Positions 1 to 9,400 of a stretch of 17,713 nt of DNA are shown piece after piece. The position numbers were made by a program, and so were the translations under genes. A model generated the notes under the pieces. The model was given only the letters and a program-made list of their open reading frames with translations. It searched no databases and had not been told where the DNA came from. How positions within the stretch are numbered: position 1 is the first letter of the stretch; each line of letters starts with the position of its first letter. This DNA comes from Hyphomicrobium sp. (GTDB lineage Bacteria; Pseudomonadota; Alphaproteobacteria; Rhizobiales; Hyphomicrobiaceae). The stretch is taken from positions 1 to 17,713 of the forward strand of contig JAUVPN010000013.1 in NCBI GenBank assembly GCA_030598645.1, given 5' to 3'.

Positions 1-133
1 CCCGCCTGCGGGCAAACGGGATGTGTAACGTTATCTGCCGACGCTCAGTCGGCCCTGGAGCCGCGCGCCGAACCCGTGTGGATAGCAGCAGCGTTCCTGA
101 CATTCGACTGAGAGGAGCGTTCGCGCCTGATGC

Positions 134-172
134 TAGGATGCTAGCGGCCTGACAAGCTGCGTAGGCATCCTA
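134..172. terminator. Stem-loop overlapping the kdsA stop codon
   Basis: TAGGATGC at 134-141 pairs perfectly with GCATCCTA at 165-172, an 8-bp stem with a 23-base loop. The right arm contains the kdsA stop codon (170-172 on the minus strand). It could end or stabilise the kdsA transcript. No U-tract follows on the minus strand, so a classical intrinsic terminator is doubtful. Confidence 0.25.
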
Positions 173-1030
173 CTGACCATTTACTTGCACCTTCACCAGT
201 GCGTCGATGGCCATCAATTCTTTCAGCATGGGCACGAAGTTTTTCAACGGCACCATATTAGGGCCGTCTGATGGAGCACGATCGGGATCCTCGTGCGTTT
301 CAATGAATAGCCCCGCCACGCCAACAGCCACAGCCGCACGCGCAAGTACCGGTACAAACCGCCGATCACCACCGGAGCTCGTCCCTTGTCCGCCGGGCTG
401 CTGCACGGAATGCGTAGCATCAAAGATCACCGGACAGCCGATCTCAGACATGATTGGCAGTCCTCGCATGTCGGTGACGAGCGTGTTGTAGCCAAACGAT
501 GTGCCACGCTCGGTTAAAAGCACATTCGGATTTCCAGACGCGACGATTTTTGCAACAACATTCTTCATGTCCCACGGCGCGAGGAACTGTCCCTTTTTGA
601 CCTTTACGACCCGTCCCGTCTTGGCGGCGGCGACTAGAAGGTCCGTCTGTCGGCAAAGAAAAGCAGGGATCTGCAAAACGTCGATTACGGGCGCAAGCAA
701 CGCGCACTGAGTGCTCTCGTGCACGTCGGTAACGACAGGCAAATCCAGCGTCTCACGGATTTCGGCAAAGACCGCCAGAGCGCAATCAAGGCCAATTCCC
801 CGTTTGCCCGATAGGGATGTGCGGTTGGCCTTATCAAAGGATGCCTTGAATACTAGCCCGAACCCAACTTCCTCGGAAAACTCCTTCAGCGCAGCAGCTA
901 TCTCCAGTGCATGTGCGCGGCTTTCCATCTGGCACGGTCCGGCGAACACGGTAATAGGCGCGTCATTCGCCACCGCAATGTTGCCGATCGAAATGCGCGC
1001 GTTGGGTTTCAAGGATTCATGTTTTGTCAT
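170..1030 (-). CDS. kdsA: 3-deoxy-8-phosphooctulonate synthase (KDO-8-P synthase), metal-dependent type
   Basis: Condenses phosphoenolpyruvate with arabinose 5-phosphate to KDO 8-phosphate in the cytoplasm, the committed step to the KDO of LPS inner core. The 286 residues match the family length. Visible motifs are AGPCQMES (30-37), KKGQFLAPWDMKN (145-157), TERGTSFGYNTL (173-184), DATHSVQQPGG (204-214) and IETHEDPDRAPSDGP (243-257). Cys33, His207, Glu244 and Asp255 sit at the four metal-ligand positions of the Aquifex-type enzyme; E. coli has Asn in place of the Cys. The start at 1030 is chosen because AAGG lies 5 bases upstream and the residues from AGPC onward are at a normal depth. The frame stays open to an ATG at 1117, but that extension runs through the hairpin at 1089-1118. 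The gene lies beyond that hairpin and so probably has its own promoter. Confidence 0.95.
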   Translation of the reverse strand: MTKHESLKPNARISIGNIAVANDAPITVFAGPCQMESRAHALEIAAALKEFSEEVGFGLVFKASFDKANRTSLSGKRGIGLDCALAVFAEIRETLDLPVVTDVHESTQCALLAPVIDVLQIPAFLCRQTDLLVAAAKTGRVVKVKKGQFLAPWDMKNVVAKIVASGNPNVLLTERGTSFGYNTLVTDMRGLPIMSEIGCPVIFDATHSVQQPGGQGTSSGGDRRFVPVLARAAVAVGVAGLFIETHEDPDRAPSDGPNMVPLKNFVPMLKELMAIDALVKVQVNGQ

Positions 1031-1088
1031 AACGGCCTTATAGCACGAGGACAGGTTAAGCGCGGCGAAGATGCGGCCACACAACGCA

Positions 1089-1118
1089 AATGACCGCGCC
1101 TTTAAGGGCGCGGTCATT
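1089..1118 (-). terminator. Strong hairpin after the GlsB-like gene
   Basis: AATGACCGCGCC (1089-1100) and GGCGCGGTCATT (1107-1118) form a perfect 12-bp GC-rich stem with a 6-base loop. It lies 25 bases past the stop of the small membrane-protein gene on the minus strand and is followed there by a weak T-rich stretch (ATTTGCGTTGT). This is the best intrinsic terminator candidate in the window. It separates the small gene from kdsA and argues against the longer kdsA start. Confidence 0.7.
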
Positions 1119-1142
1119 CGTCATTCTAGGCCCTACTGGGCG

Positions 1143-1403
1143 CTAAGCCACGCGTCTTATAAGGCCGATGACAACAAGCAGTATGATGGCACCGAGTACG
1201 GCTGAGATGATCATGCCGACCATATCGGCACCCCATAACCCCAATTGGGGAAAGAGCCAGTTACCGATGAAAGCGCCGACAACACCAACGACGATATTGC
1301 CGATCAAGCCAAACCCGTACCCCTTGACGACCTGCCCGGCGGCCCAGCCGGCGATCGCACCTACTATCAGCAAAATGATGAGTGACTGAAGATCCATAGG
1401 CAT
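1143..1403 (-). CDS. GlsB/YeaQ/YmgE family (transglycosylase-associated) small membrane protein
   Basis: An 86-residue, very hydrophobic, glycine-rich protein of the GlsB/YeaQ/YmgE family, whose members are often stress-induced inner-membrane proteins of unknown biochemical role. Three membrane segments can be seen, near residues 6-24, 29-50 and 58-82. The family hallmarks are present: AGWAAGQVVKG after the first helix, GLIGNIVVGVVGAFIGNWLF in the middle, and a final AVLGAIILLVVIGLIRR segment. On the minus strand GGGGAG lies 8 bases before the ATG at 1403, supporting this start over the ATG two codons in. It stands alone between a roughly 500-base gap on its 5' side and a strong terminator on its 3' side, so it is probably monocistronic. 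No general-stress sigma factor (EcfG-type GGAAC...GTT) promoter was found upstream. Confidence 0.88.
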   Translation of the reverse strand: MPMDLQSLIILLIVGAIAGWAAGQVVKGYGFGLIGNIVVGVVGAFIGNWLFPQLGLWGADMVGMIISAVLGAIILLVVIGLIRRVA

Positions 1404-1900
1404 GTTTGTGGCTCCCCTGAGCGCGAATGATATTGTGGACCGGCGAAAGCTGGACCACTGTCTTGTTCAGGAGGACACGACTGCAACAGTCCTGATTGAC
1501 AAGGTCCTCCGCGACCAATTATCGCTCGATTCGGTGACAAACGACTGATTCGAGTTTGGATCAGATGCGTGTCGGCAGCGTCTTCGCCCAATGACGGCAT
1601 ACCTAGTGACTGAAGCGCAACAGTCTCACGCCTCTTCGCGTTTCAATGACGTGATCACGACTGCCGCGCGTTTCAGCGCATCTCTCCTTTCCAGGCCACG
1701 TATTGTGGAAGCCGCAATGGCACTCGGGAGGCACTATAGGATCTGCAGTATACGTACGAGCTCATGAGGCCCGCGCAAAAATGCAATTTCGTCGGATTGT
1801 CTGCGTCGCCGTCGCATCAAGCGAAGCGTGGATTTTGCGCATCTTTCGAGCAAGCGAAGCCGAAGAAATTAATGTCGTCTGCGCGGCAGCGACGCAAGAC
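1404..1900. other. 497-base gap between pyrG and the GlsB-like gene, no gene recognised
   Basis: No open frame here has a convincing composition, start and ribosome binding site. An 82-codon plus-strand frame (1703-1951) runs into the pyrG end and resembles no family I know. The stretch should hold the promoter of the small membrane-protein gene. It contains a 10-base direct repeat, CAAGCGAAGC at 1818-1827 and 1851-1860, and a possible pyrG terminator at 1874-1893. It may be the remains of a lost gene. Confidence 0.5.
1874..1893 (-). terminator. Possible pyrG terminator
   Basis: GTCG(T)CTGC and GCAGCGAC form an 8-bp stem with one bulged base and a 3-base loop, 7 bases past the pyrG stop. On the minus strand it is followed by ATTAATTTC, a weak T-rich tract. 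Position and composition fit an intrinsic terminator, but the bulge and short tract make it uncertain. Confidence 0.35.
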
Positions 1901-3541
<1,641 letters not shown>

Positions 3542-3696
3542 TTACACGAACCATCGTGCGATTCGAAGCGTCTTTATCGCCTCATCCCCGATGCTCGATG
3601 CATTGCCTTAGGTTGTTGATCCAACTGTGGCCAGCAGGCGCGGCCAAGACAGTCGAGAAGTCGCGCCGGTAGTCTGTGGAAATTCGCACGCTGGAT

Positions 3697-4101
3697 TTAG
3701 CGTGACTGCGGCACTGCCGGTGCACCCCCTTGGCCTGACTGTAATTTGTCGAGAATACCCCCACGGCCGCTGTCGGCCGGCGCTTGCGCGGGCTGGCTGT
3801 CCGCCGATGCGGGCGCGCTGGTTGAAGCCGCACCACCAGCGTCGAGAAGCGATTTGTTAGGAACGGTTCTCTGCGCCACCAGGCTCAAGAGAATGCTGGT
3901 CGTGAAAAAAGCTAAGGCCAGAAGCGCCGTCGTCCTCGTCAAAAGGTTGGCCGTTCCACGACCAGTCAAAAGGCCGCCAGCACCACCGCCGCCGCCACCG
4001 CCACCAATGCCCAGCGCACCCCCTTCTGATCGCTGCAGCAGCACTACAGCCACAAGCGCGGTAGCAATCATGAGATGAAGAACAAGAAGTGCGGTGGCCA
4101 T
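3697..4101 (-). CDS. secG: Preprotein translocase subunit SecG
   Basis: Small inner-membrane subunit that assists SecYEG-SecA protein export. The 134 residues show two membrane segments (about 3-22 and 53-76) joined by the conserved stretch VVLLQRSEGGALGIGG. This is followed by a run of eight consecutive glycines (codons 3982-4005) and GGLLTGRGTANLLTRTTA. After the second helix comes an Ala/Ser/Pro/Gln-rich tail of about 55 residues, a low-complexity extension typical of alphaproteobacterial SecG and longer than the E. coli protein. The start at 4101 gives the usual short N-terminus before the first helix; the ribosome binding site is weak (GGAA). It lies between the small secreted-protein gene (95 bases upstream) and pyrG. 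Confidence 0.93.
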   Translation of the reverse strand: MATALLVLHLMIATALVAVVLLQRSEGGALGIGGGGGGGGAGGLLTGRGTANLLTRTTALLALAFFTTSILLSLVAQRTVPNKSLLDAGGAASTSAPASADSQPAQAPADSGRGGILDKLQSGQGGAPAVPQSR

Positions 4102-4140
4102 GGGGGTTCCGTTAGGCTCGAAATCGATAAGCTTGCTGCT

Positions 4141-4146
4141 TTTATA
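4141..4146 (-). promoter_or_regulatory. Possible -10 element of a secG promoter
   Basis: On the minus strand the sequence reads TAGTATAAAAG about 40 bases before the secG start, and TATAAA resembles a sigma-70 -10 box. No good -35 hexamer is seen 16-18 bases further upstream, so this is only a candidate. Confidence 0.22.
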
Positions 4147-4196
4147 CTAGATGGCAGGGGCCCGCTAGTGGCGGTTACTGAAGGTCTGATAGGGCC

Positions 4197-4730
4197 TCAG
4201 CGGAAGCTGGAATAAGGGTTTAAACTGTTAATTACCGCTTCACTCGGCGTGTAGGCGTTGGCCCTCGACCGTTTCCTTTTTTGGCGCGAACTCGCTCGTA
4301 TACGGGGTGTCGGGGCGGCTACCTTCTTTGCGGCCGGCGCAGCAGCTGATTTTTTGCCAATTGGCGTTGTCTTACGCGTATTTGCCGTCGCCAGCGCTGG
4401 TTTTCTCATGGGCATGTCCGGAGGTGGAATGACCTTCGGCTTCTTTGCGACGAGCCTGCCGCGCAGGCTCCCGCACCTAAAGCGCAGCTGCTCCTCCACC
4501 TCGACGAGACGATGAACATTCTGCAATTCCTGGCGAGTGAGATTAATCTTCCCCCAACCTGGGCCGAGTTTCATGTCCTCCTCAGCACCAGCCGACCGCA
4601 AGCTGCCCAGCTCCACCCTAAGTTCATAGCAAGCGTCCTTACCCAGCCTGCCCGCGTGAGCAGGCAATGACGCCGCCACACTTAAAGCAGCGAGTAGCAT
4701 AGCCACCGATGCACTTGTTCCGCCGCGCAT
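4197..4730 (-). CDS. Secreted protein of unknown function with two cysteines and a basic tail
   Basis: I do not recognise a named family. The 177 residues start with a clear signal peptide (MRGGTSASVAMLLAALSVAASLPAHA, predicted cleavage after residue 26), so the protein should be periplasmic. The mature part has a compact domain (about 28-90) with exactly two cysteines, Cys34 in KDACYELR and Cys86 in LRFRCGSL, which could form a disulfide bridge. A long, basic, Pro/Ala/Lys/Arg-rich region follows (about 92-158, with KRKRSR near 151-156), ending in a short less charged segment. AAGG 7 bases before the ATG at 4730, within a purine-rich stretch, supports the start. It lies between tpiA (96 bases) and secG (95 bases) on the same strand and may be cotranscribed with them. 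Confidence 0.75.
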   Translation of the reverse strand: MRGGTSASVAMLLAALSVAASLPAHAGRLGKDACYELRVELGSLRSAGAEEDMKLGPGWGKINLTRQELQNVHRLVEVEEQLRFRCGSLRGRLVAKKPKVIPPPDMPMRKPALATANTRKTTPIGKKSAAAPAAKKVAAPTPRIRASSRQKRKRSRANAYTPSEAVINSLNPYSSFR

Positions 4731-4826
4731 TCGCTACCTTCCCCCACCAGCAAAGGTTTGCGCCCCCAAAGCGCTGAGACAGAACGCTAACATCATTTCA
4801 AGCCTTATTGGTACTGTGCCGGCCCA

Positions 4827-5600
4827 TCAATTCGCATACGTTGCGATTATTGCGAGGAAATCGTTGCTTTTGAGACTCGCCCCCCCAACCAAAGCACCGT
4901 CGACATTGTCAACGGCACGAACCTCACCAGCATTATCCGGCTTAACCGATCCCCCGTAGAGAAGGCGCATCCTCGCTCCTTCCCCGCCAAAGCGCTCTAT
5001 TAGCCCATTGCGCATCGCGGCGTGCACTTCTGCGATGTCGGCCGGTGTCGGCGTAAAGCCCGTCCCAATAGCCCAAATGGGCTCATACGCAACAATCGTA
5101 TTGGTTGAATTGGACGCATCTGGAAGGGATCTCGAAAGCTGGCGATTTACAACTTCTAGTGTTAACCGGGCCCGCCGCTCGCCCCCCGTTTCGCCGACAC
5201 ACACGATCGCGGCGAGGCCGGCTCGGTGCGCGGCCTCCGCTTTGCGGCGCACGGTTTCATCCAAGTCGCCATGGGCTGCACGCCGTTCCGAATGTCCCAC
5301 GATCGTCGCGACCGCACCTGCGTCGTGCAGCATTTCGGCGGAAAGGTCCCCCGTGTGAGCCCCCCCCGCGGCAAAGCCGCAATCTTGAGCCCCGACACGG
5401 AGCTTTGAACCCGACAAGGCTTCCGCCATAGCCATGAGGAGTGTGGCGGGCGGGCATATCAAAATATCTGCACCTAGGTTGGCGCCGGGCTCCGAGACCG
5501 CATCGCGAACCCTAAGGGCTTCGACCAAGTCAGCCTTGAACCCGTTCATTTTCCAGTTTCCTGCGACCAGGGGTCGAATGGGGAGGGCAGCCTTAGTCAT
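4827..5600 (-). CDS. tpiA: Triosephosphate isomerase
   Basis: Interconverts dihydroxyacetone phosphate and glyceraldehyde 3-phosphate in glycolysis and gluconeogenesis. It is a cytoplasmic TIM barrel of 257 residues. The active-site residues are present: Asn15 and Lys17 in GNWKMNG, His103 in VGHSERR, Glu173 in [11 protein letters not shown], the flexible lid just after it, and the phosphate-binding loops YGGSVKPDN (215-223) and GALVGGASL (235-243). The start at 5600 is chosen over an in-frame ATG 12 codons earlier because AGGGA lies 7 bases upstream and the residues before GNWKMNG then have the usual length. It is the first gene of the leftward block, divergent from ppiD across a 212-base region that should contain both promoters. 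Confidence 0.97.
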   Translation of the reverse strand: MTKAALPIRPLVAGNWKMNGFKADLVEALRVRDAVSEPGANLGADILICPPATLLMAMAEALSGSKLRVGAQDCGFAAGGAHTGDLSAEMLHDAGAVATIVGHSERRAAHGDLDETVRRKAEAAHRAGLAAIVCVGETGGERRARLTLEVVNRQLSRSLPDASNSTNTIVAYEPIWAIGTGFTPTPADIAEVHAAMRNGLIERFGGEGARMRLLYGGSVKPDNAGEVRAVDNVDGALVGGASLKSNDFLAIIATYAN

Positions 5601-5667
5601 TGTTGTTCCCTGCTTGTTAATTTTGAGGGCCTGCACTCGCGGGCGATCCGCAAGGTCATGCCAACCC

Positions 5668-5697
5668 TTGCAATAACGGTCGGGCTGCGCTTCATAT
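5668..5697 (+). promoter_or_regulatory. Possible ppiD promoter in the tpiA/ppiD divergent region
   Basis: TTGCAA at 5668-5673 followed after 18 bases by TCATAT (5692-5697) could be -35 and -10 elements for ppiD, giving a leader of about 110 bases. TTGCAA is a palindrome and could also serve tpiA, but no good -10 follows on the minus strand. The match to consensus is weak. Confidence 0.22.
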
Positions 5698-5812
5698 CAT
5701 GCCGACATCTTGCGTCACGTGCAGCAATTTCGCCCCTTTTTTGCGACGCACTCAATCGGCCCGCTAGCTCCGGGTCATGTGAGTGCCGCCCAAGCAACGG
5801 AATGAACCCTAA

Positions 5813-7711
5813 ATGCTCGATGCCATACGACGCGGCTCTACCGGCTGGTTGGCCAAGATTCTGCTCGCCGTTCTAGTTTTCAGTTTCGCCATTTGGGGCG
5901 TTGCCGATGTATTTACCGGCTGGGGCCGTGGCTCCATAGCGAAGGTTGGAGAACGCGATATCCGGGTTGAGGACTTTCAACGTGCCTTCCAGAACGAGCT
6001 AAGAACTATCTCAGATCGCTCTGGCCGTCGCATTTCGGCCGAAGATGCGCGTGCTGCCGGGCTCGATAACCGCATTCTCTCGCAACTAATGGCAGGGGCA
6101 GCAGTTAGCGAGCACGCCGCCGAGCTCAATCTGGCTGTCTCTGACGCATTGCTACTAGACGCTTTGAAGAAGGACCCCGTCTTTGCAGGCCCCGACGGCA
6201 GCTTTTCACGCATAGGCTTCGAGGACGCGCTCTATCGCGCAGGCTTCACTGAAAAAGGCTATCTCGCGATACGCCGCAATGACGAGCTGCGCCAGCAGTT
6301 AACCGATGCGTTGACCAAGGCCGTCGTAACCCCGCAATCCCTGATCGACGTTGCAAACACCTGGCAAGGTGAAACGCGCGAAGTAGAGTACTTCACGATT
6401 GACGCCGATAAGGTGATTACGGTTCCCGAACCGGACGAAGCTCAGATCAAAGAGGCGTACGAAAAAAACAAAAGCAGGTTTATGGCGCCTGAATATCGCA
6501 CGCTTTCCGTTCTCGTGCTTTCACCGGATGAGCTCAAGAAACAAATGGACGTTTCCGACGAGGAAATCGCCTCGAGCTACGCAGACACGAAGGATCGCTA
6601 CGACGTGCCCGAACGACGACGCGTTCAGCAAATCCCGTTCAAGGACAAAACCGCAGCGGAGGCAGCCAAGAAGGCGATAGAAGAGGGAAAATCGTTTGGT
6701 ACTGTTGCCCTCGATAGCGGTGCTAAGACGACAGATATCGACCTCGGCCTGGTGAAGAAAAATGATTTGATTGATCCGAAAATCGCAGAGGCGGCCTTTG
6801 CACTTGAAAAGGATTCCGTTTCCGACGTCGTAGAGGGCCGATTTGCCACGGTTCTGTTACGCGTTACCGACATTCAGCCTGCCGTCTTGCGCACGTTTGA
6901 CGAGGTCAAGGATGACGTGCGCGACAACCTCGCGAAGTACAAGGCAGAGGGGAAAATGCAGGACTTGCATGATGAGATCGAGGACAATCGCGGAGCCGGC
7001 AAGACTCTCAAAGAAATTGCCGAAACTCTGAAGCTGAAATACTACGACGTGCCCGCAACCGACACCTTCAATAAGGACAAAGAGGATAAACAGGCGATCC
7101 CGCTGCAAGACGTAAACAATATCATGAAGACCGCCTTCGCTAGCCAAGTAGGTCTCGAAAACGAGGCGGTCGAGCTTGCTGACGGCAGTTATGCTTGGGT
7201 GGACGTCGTCGACATCACCGCAAAGAAACTAAGGCCCTTTGATGATGTGAAAGACGAGGCAAAGAAGCTCACTATTGACAATGAGCGCGCACTTAAGCTC
7301 AACGAGCTTGCGGCCAAACTCGTAGACAAAGCCAACAATGGCGAGACTCTCACCGCGCTGGCTAGCGAAGCTGGCGATCCAAAAATCGAGACTACTCCGC
7401 CCTTCAATCGCAAAACTGAACCGCAAGGCCTTACGAAAGCAGCGGTAAAGCAGGTCTTTGCGCTACCCCTCGGCAAAACCGGCTCAACCACGAGTGCACA
7501 AAATGACTCGCGCACCATTTTCAAGCTAACGAAAATCATTCCAGCAAAGCCTGCGACCGAAGAGCAACGTGAACAGATTAGCCAAGCAATAAAGAATGAA
7601 ATTACCAACGACGTGCTAGGAGAGTACGTTGCCGCTCTGCAAACGCGTTTCGGTGCCACCATAAATCAGCAAGAATACAGGCGCGCAACCGGCGCCGATA
7701 CCGAACAATAG
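5813..7711 (+). CDS. ppiD: PpiD-like periplasmic chaperone (SurA N-terminal and PPIC-type domains)
   Basis: A membrane-anchored periplasmic folding factor that in known relatives works near the Sec translocon on newly exported proteins. The 632 residues begin with the typical MLDAIRRGSTGWLAKILLAV, with one membrane anchor at about 12-35. A SurA-like N-terminal domain follows (about 42-170, opening with KVGERDIRVEDFQRAF). A parvulin-like domain lies at about 262-362, containing DLGLVKKNDLIDPKIAEAAFAL. The His residues of active parvulins are absent: the first strand reads RRRVQQIPF instead of an SHIL-type motif, and the last reads FATVLLRV. Isomerase activity is therefore unlikely, as reported for the E. 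coli PpiD domain. The C-terminal half is charged and probably helical. It leads a rightward unit with trpE only 33 bases downstream. Confidence 0.9.
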   Translation: MLDAIRRGSTGWLAKILLAVLVFSFAIWGVADVFTGWGRGSIAKVGERDIRVEDFQRAFQNELRTISDRSGRRISAEDARAAGLDNRILSQLMAGAAVSEHAAELNLAVSDALLLDALKKDPVFAGPDGSFSRIGFEDALYRAGFTEKGYLAIRRNDELRQQLTDALTKAVVTPQSLIDVANTWQGETREVEYFTIDADKVITVPEPDEAQIKEAYEKNKSRFMAPEYRTLSVLVLSPDELKKQMDVSDEEIASSYADTKDRYDVPERRRVQQIPFKDKTAAEAAKKAIEEGKSFGTVALDSGAKTTDIDLGLVKKNDLIDPKIAEAAFALEKDSVSDVVEGRFATVLLRVTDIQPAVLRTFDEVKDDVRDNLAKYKAEGKMQDLHDEIEDNRGAGKTLKEIAETLKLKYYDVPATDTFNKDKEDKQAIPLQDVNNIMKTAFASQVGLENEAVELADGSYAWVDVVDITAKKLRPFDDVKDEAKKLTIDNERALKLNELAAKLVDKANNGETLTALASEAGDPKIETTPPFNRKTEPQGLTKAAVKQVFALPLGKTGSTTSAQNDSRTIFKLTKIIPAKPATEEQREQISQAIKNEITNDVLGEYVAALQTRFGATINQQEYRRATGADTEQ

Positions 7712-7744
7712 ATAGTCAAGCGGCAGTCCAAGCCGGGAGATGCC

Positions 7745-9295
7745 TTGAGCACGCTCGAGCGCAGAAAAGGGCCCAGACCTGGGCAGCTGGAGACGCAACC
7801 ACCGCTTGCCGTGTTTGCCAAACAGTATAATGCCGGTCACCCTCAGGTCGTGTGGACACGTCTCGTCGCTGATCTGGAAACGCCCGTATCCGCCTATTTG
7901 AAGGTTGCCGCACGTCAACCCATGAGCTTCCTTTTGGAATCGGTAGAGGGGGGCGCCACACGTGGACGCTATTCGATCATTGGCTTGGAACCTGATCTTG
8001 TGTGGCGAGCAAACGGCAATGAGGCCGCGGTTAATCGTAATCCTATCAAGAAGCCAGATGCGTTCCGGCCAGAGCCGGAAGGCGCGCTCACGTCTTTGCG
8101 TAACCTGCTTGCGGAGTCAGAGGTAGCTCTTCCGCCCGAATTGCCGCCTATGTCAGCGGGAATTTTTGGTTATATGGGCTATGATACCGTGCGGCTGATC
8201 GAGACGCTGCCCAATACACCGCCGGACGCGCTGAATATTCCTGACAGCATGCTCATTCGGCCGACACTTATTTTGATCTTCGACGTCGTCAAGGACGAGA
8301 TCACCGTCGTGACGCCGGTTCGGCCAGACGCCCAAAGCCGCGCGGACCAAACTTACAAGAAGGCCCGTAAGCGACTCAAAAGCGTTATCGCTGCGCTTGA
8401 TGAGCCATTGCCGCATATGCCCCCTGTCTCGAGCCGAAAACTTGCCGAACCCGAGCCAACCTCCAACACCACGCCAGCCGAATACAAGGCCATGGTGCGG
8501 CGCGCGAAGGATTACATCGTTGCCGGCGACGTTTTCCAAGTTGTGCTTTCGCAACGCTTCTCCGCGCCCTTCAGGCTTCCATCCTTTGCCCTATATCGCG
8601 CGCTGCGACGCACCAACCCTTCGCCTTTCATGTTTCATCTCGATTTTGCTGACTTTGCACTTGTGGGCTCCAGCCCTGAAATTCTGGTGCGCGTACGCGA
8701 CGACGAGGTAACAATTCGGCCAATTGCTGGAACCGCACCACGCGGCGCTACCGAAGCAGAGGACCAAGCGCTTGCCGCGGCTTTGCTCAAAGACCCCAAG
8801 GAGCGAGCCGAACACCTCATGTTACTGGACTTAGGCCGTAACGACATCGGTCGCGTGGCTAACATCGGAACAGTGGCGGTCACTAGCAGGTTCTTCATCG
8901 AGCGTTATAGCCACGTCATGCACATCGTCTCCAACGTGATTGGGCGCCTTAGTAAGAAATACGATGCGGTTGATGCGTTGATGGCTGGTTTTCCCGCTGG
9001 CACCGTCTCCGGTGCACCCAAAGTGCGGGCCATGCAGATCATCGACGAATTGGAGAAGTCAAAGCGCGGGCCTTATGCGGGCTGCGTTGGCTACTTCTCT
9101 GCGTCCGGACAGATGGATAGCTGCATCGTCCTGAGAACCGCGCTGGTCAAGGAAGACGTAATGTATGTCCAAGCGGGTGCCGGTCTGGTGCACGATTCAG
9201 TCCCAGCAAAGGAACAACAAGAGTGCATCAATAAGTCCGCTGCCCTCTTCCGTGCAGCGGAGGAAGCCGTACGCTTTGCGACGCGATCCAAGTAA
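7745..9295 (+). CDS. trpE: Anthranilate synthase component I
   Basis: Converts chorismate to anthranilate, the first step of tryptophan synthesis, using ammonia from the TrpG glutaminase. The 516 residues carry the regulatory N-terminal domain, with LLES (63-66) at the tryptophan feedback site and GRYSIIG shortly after. The chorismate-binding domain follows (about 240-505), with PIAGTAPRG (326-334), LLDLGRNDIGRV (360-371) and FPAGTVSGAPK (416-426). The protein ends without a glutaminase domain, so it is not the TrpE-TrpG fusion found in some Rhizobiales. The start is a TTG at 7745, preceded by GGGAGA 4 bases upstream; no better start precedes the conserved region. There is no room for a trp leader peptide in the 33 bases after ppiD. 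trpG, trpD and trpC are not downstream in this window. Confidence 0.96.
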   Translation: MSTLERRKGPRPGQLETQPPLAVFAKQYNAGHPQVVWTRLVADLETPVSAYLKVAARQPMSFLLESVEGGATRGRYSIIGLEPDLVWRANGNEAAVNRNPIKKPDAFRPEPEGALTSLRNLLAESEVALPPELPPMSAGIFGYMGYDTVRLIETLPNTPPDALNIPDSMLIRPTLILIFDVVKDEITVVTPVRPDAQSRADQTYKKARKRLKSVIAALDEPLPHMPPVSSRKLAEPEPTSNTTPAEYKAMVRRAKDYIVAGDVFQVVLSQRFSAPFRLPSFALYRALRRTNPSPFMFHLDFADFALVGSSPEILVRVRDDEVTIRPIAGTAPRGATEAEDQALAAALLKDPKERAEHLMLLDLGRNDIGRVANIGTVAVTSRFFIERYSHVMHIVSNVIGRLSKKYDAVDALMAGFPAGTVSGAPKVRAMQIIDELEKSKRGPYAGCVGYFSASGQMDSCIVLRTALVKEDVMYVQAGAGLVHDSVPAKEQQECINKSAALFRAAEEAVRFATRSK

Positions 9296-9332
9296 CGCGC
9301 CCGCCGAATCGCAAAGAAGTGCTTGCCATTTC

Positions 9333-9364
9333 GGAGGATTAGTTAGCTGTCACAATTGGCGACT
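9333..9364 (+). promoter_or_regulatory. GGAGG ribosome-binding motif and Pho-box-like half-site before phnD
   Basis: GGAGG at 9333-9337 is the best Shine-Dalgarno match in this gap. The only in-frame codon at normal spacing is CTG at 9347, directly after an in-frame TAG. CTGTCAC at 9347-9353 matches a PhoB half-site, but the expected second repeat 4 bases later reads GGCGACT and is poor. The region may hold a phosphate-controlled promoter or an unusual start site; neither is proven. Confidence 0.25.
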
Positions 9365-9400
9365 ATCCCTATGCCATCCCGTAAGAGAAGACCATTATCG

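Noticed and set aside
50..130. EcfG-type stress promoter (GGAAC then GTT) on the minus strand downstream of kdsA
   Set aside because: The two elements are 19 bases apart instead of the usual 16-17, so the match is probably chance.
1031..1117. N-terminal extension of KdsA from the ATG at 1117
   Set aside because: The stretch contains the perfect 12-bp terminator hairpin of the neighbouring gene. The ATG at 1030 has an AAGG at correct spacing and gives the family's normal length.
4258..4515. Plus-strand frames opposite the small secreted-protein gene and opposite secG (3746-4078)
   Set aside because: They are antisense readings of genes with a clear signal peptide or family match; the low-complexity Pro/Ala composition mirrors the Gly and Ala codons of the real genes.
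5601..5636. Longer TpiA start at 5636
   Set aside because: AGGGA is placed 7 bases before the ATG at 5600, and the extra 12 residues do not belong to the TIM fold.
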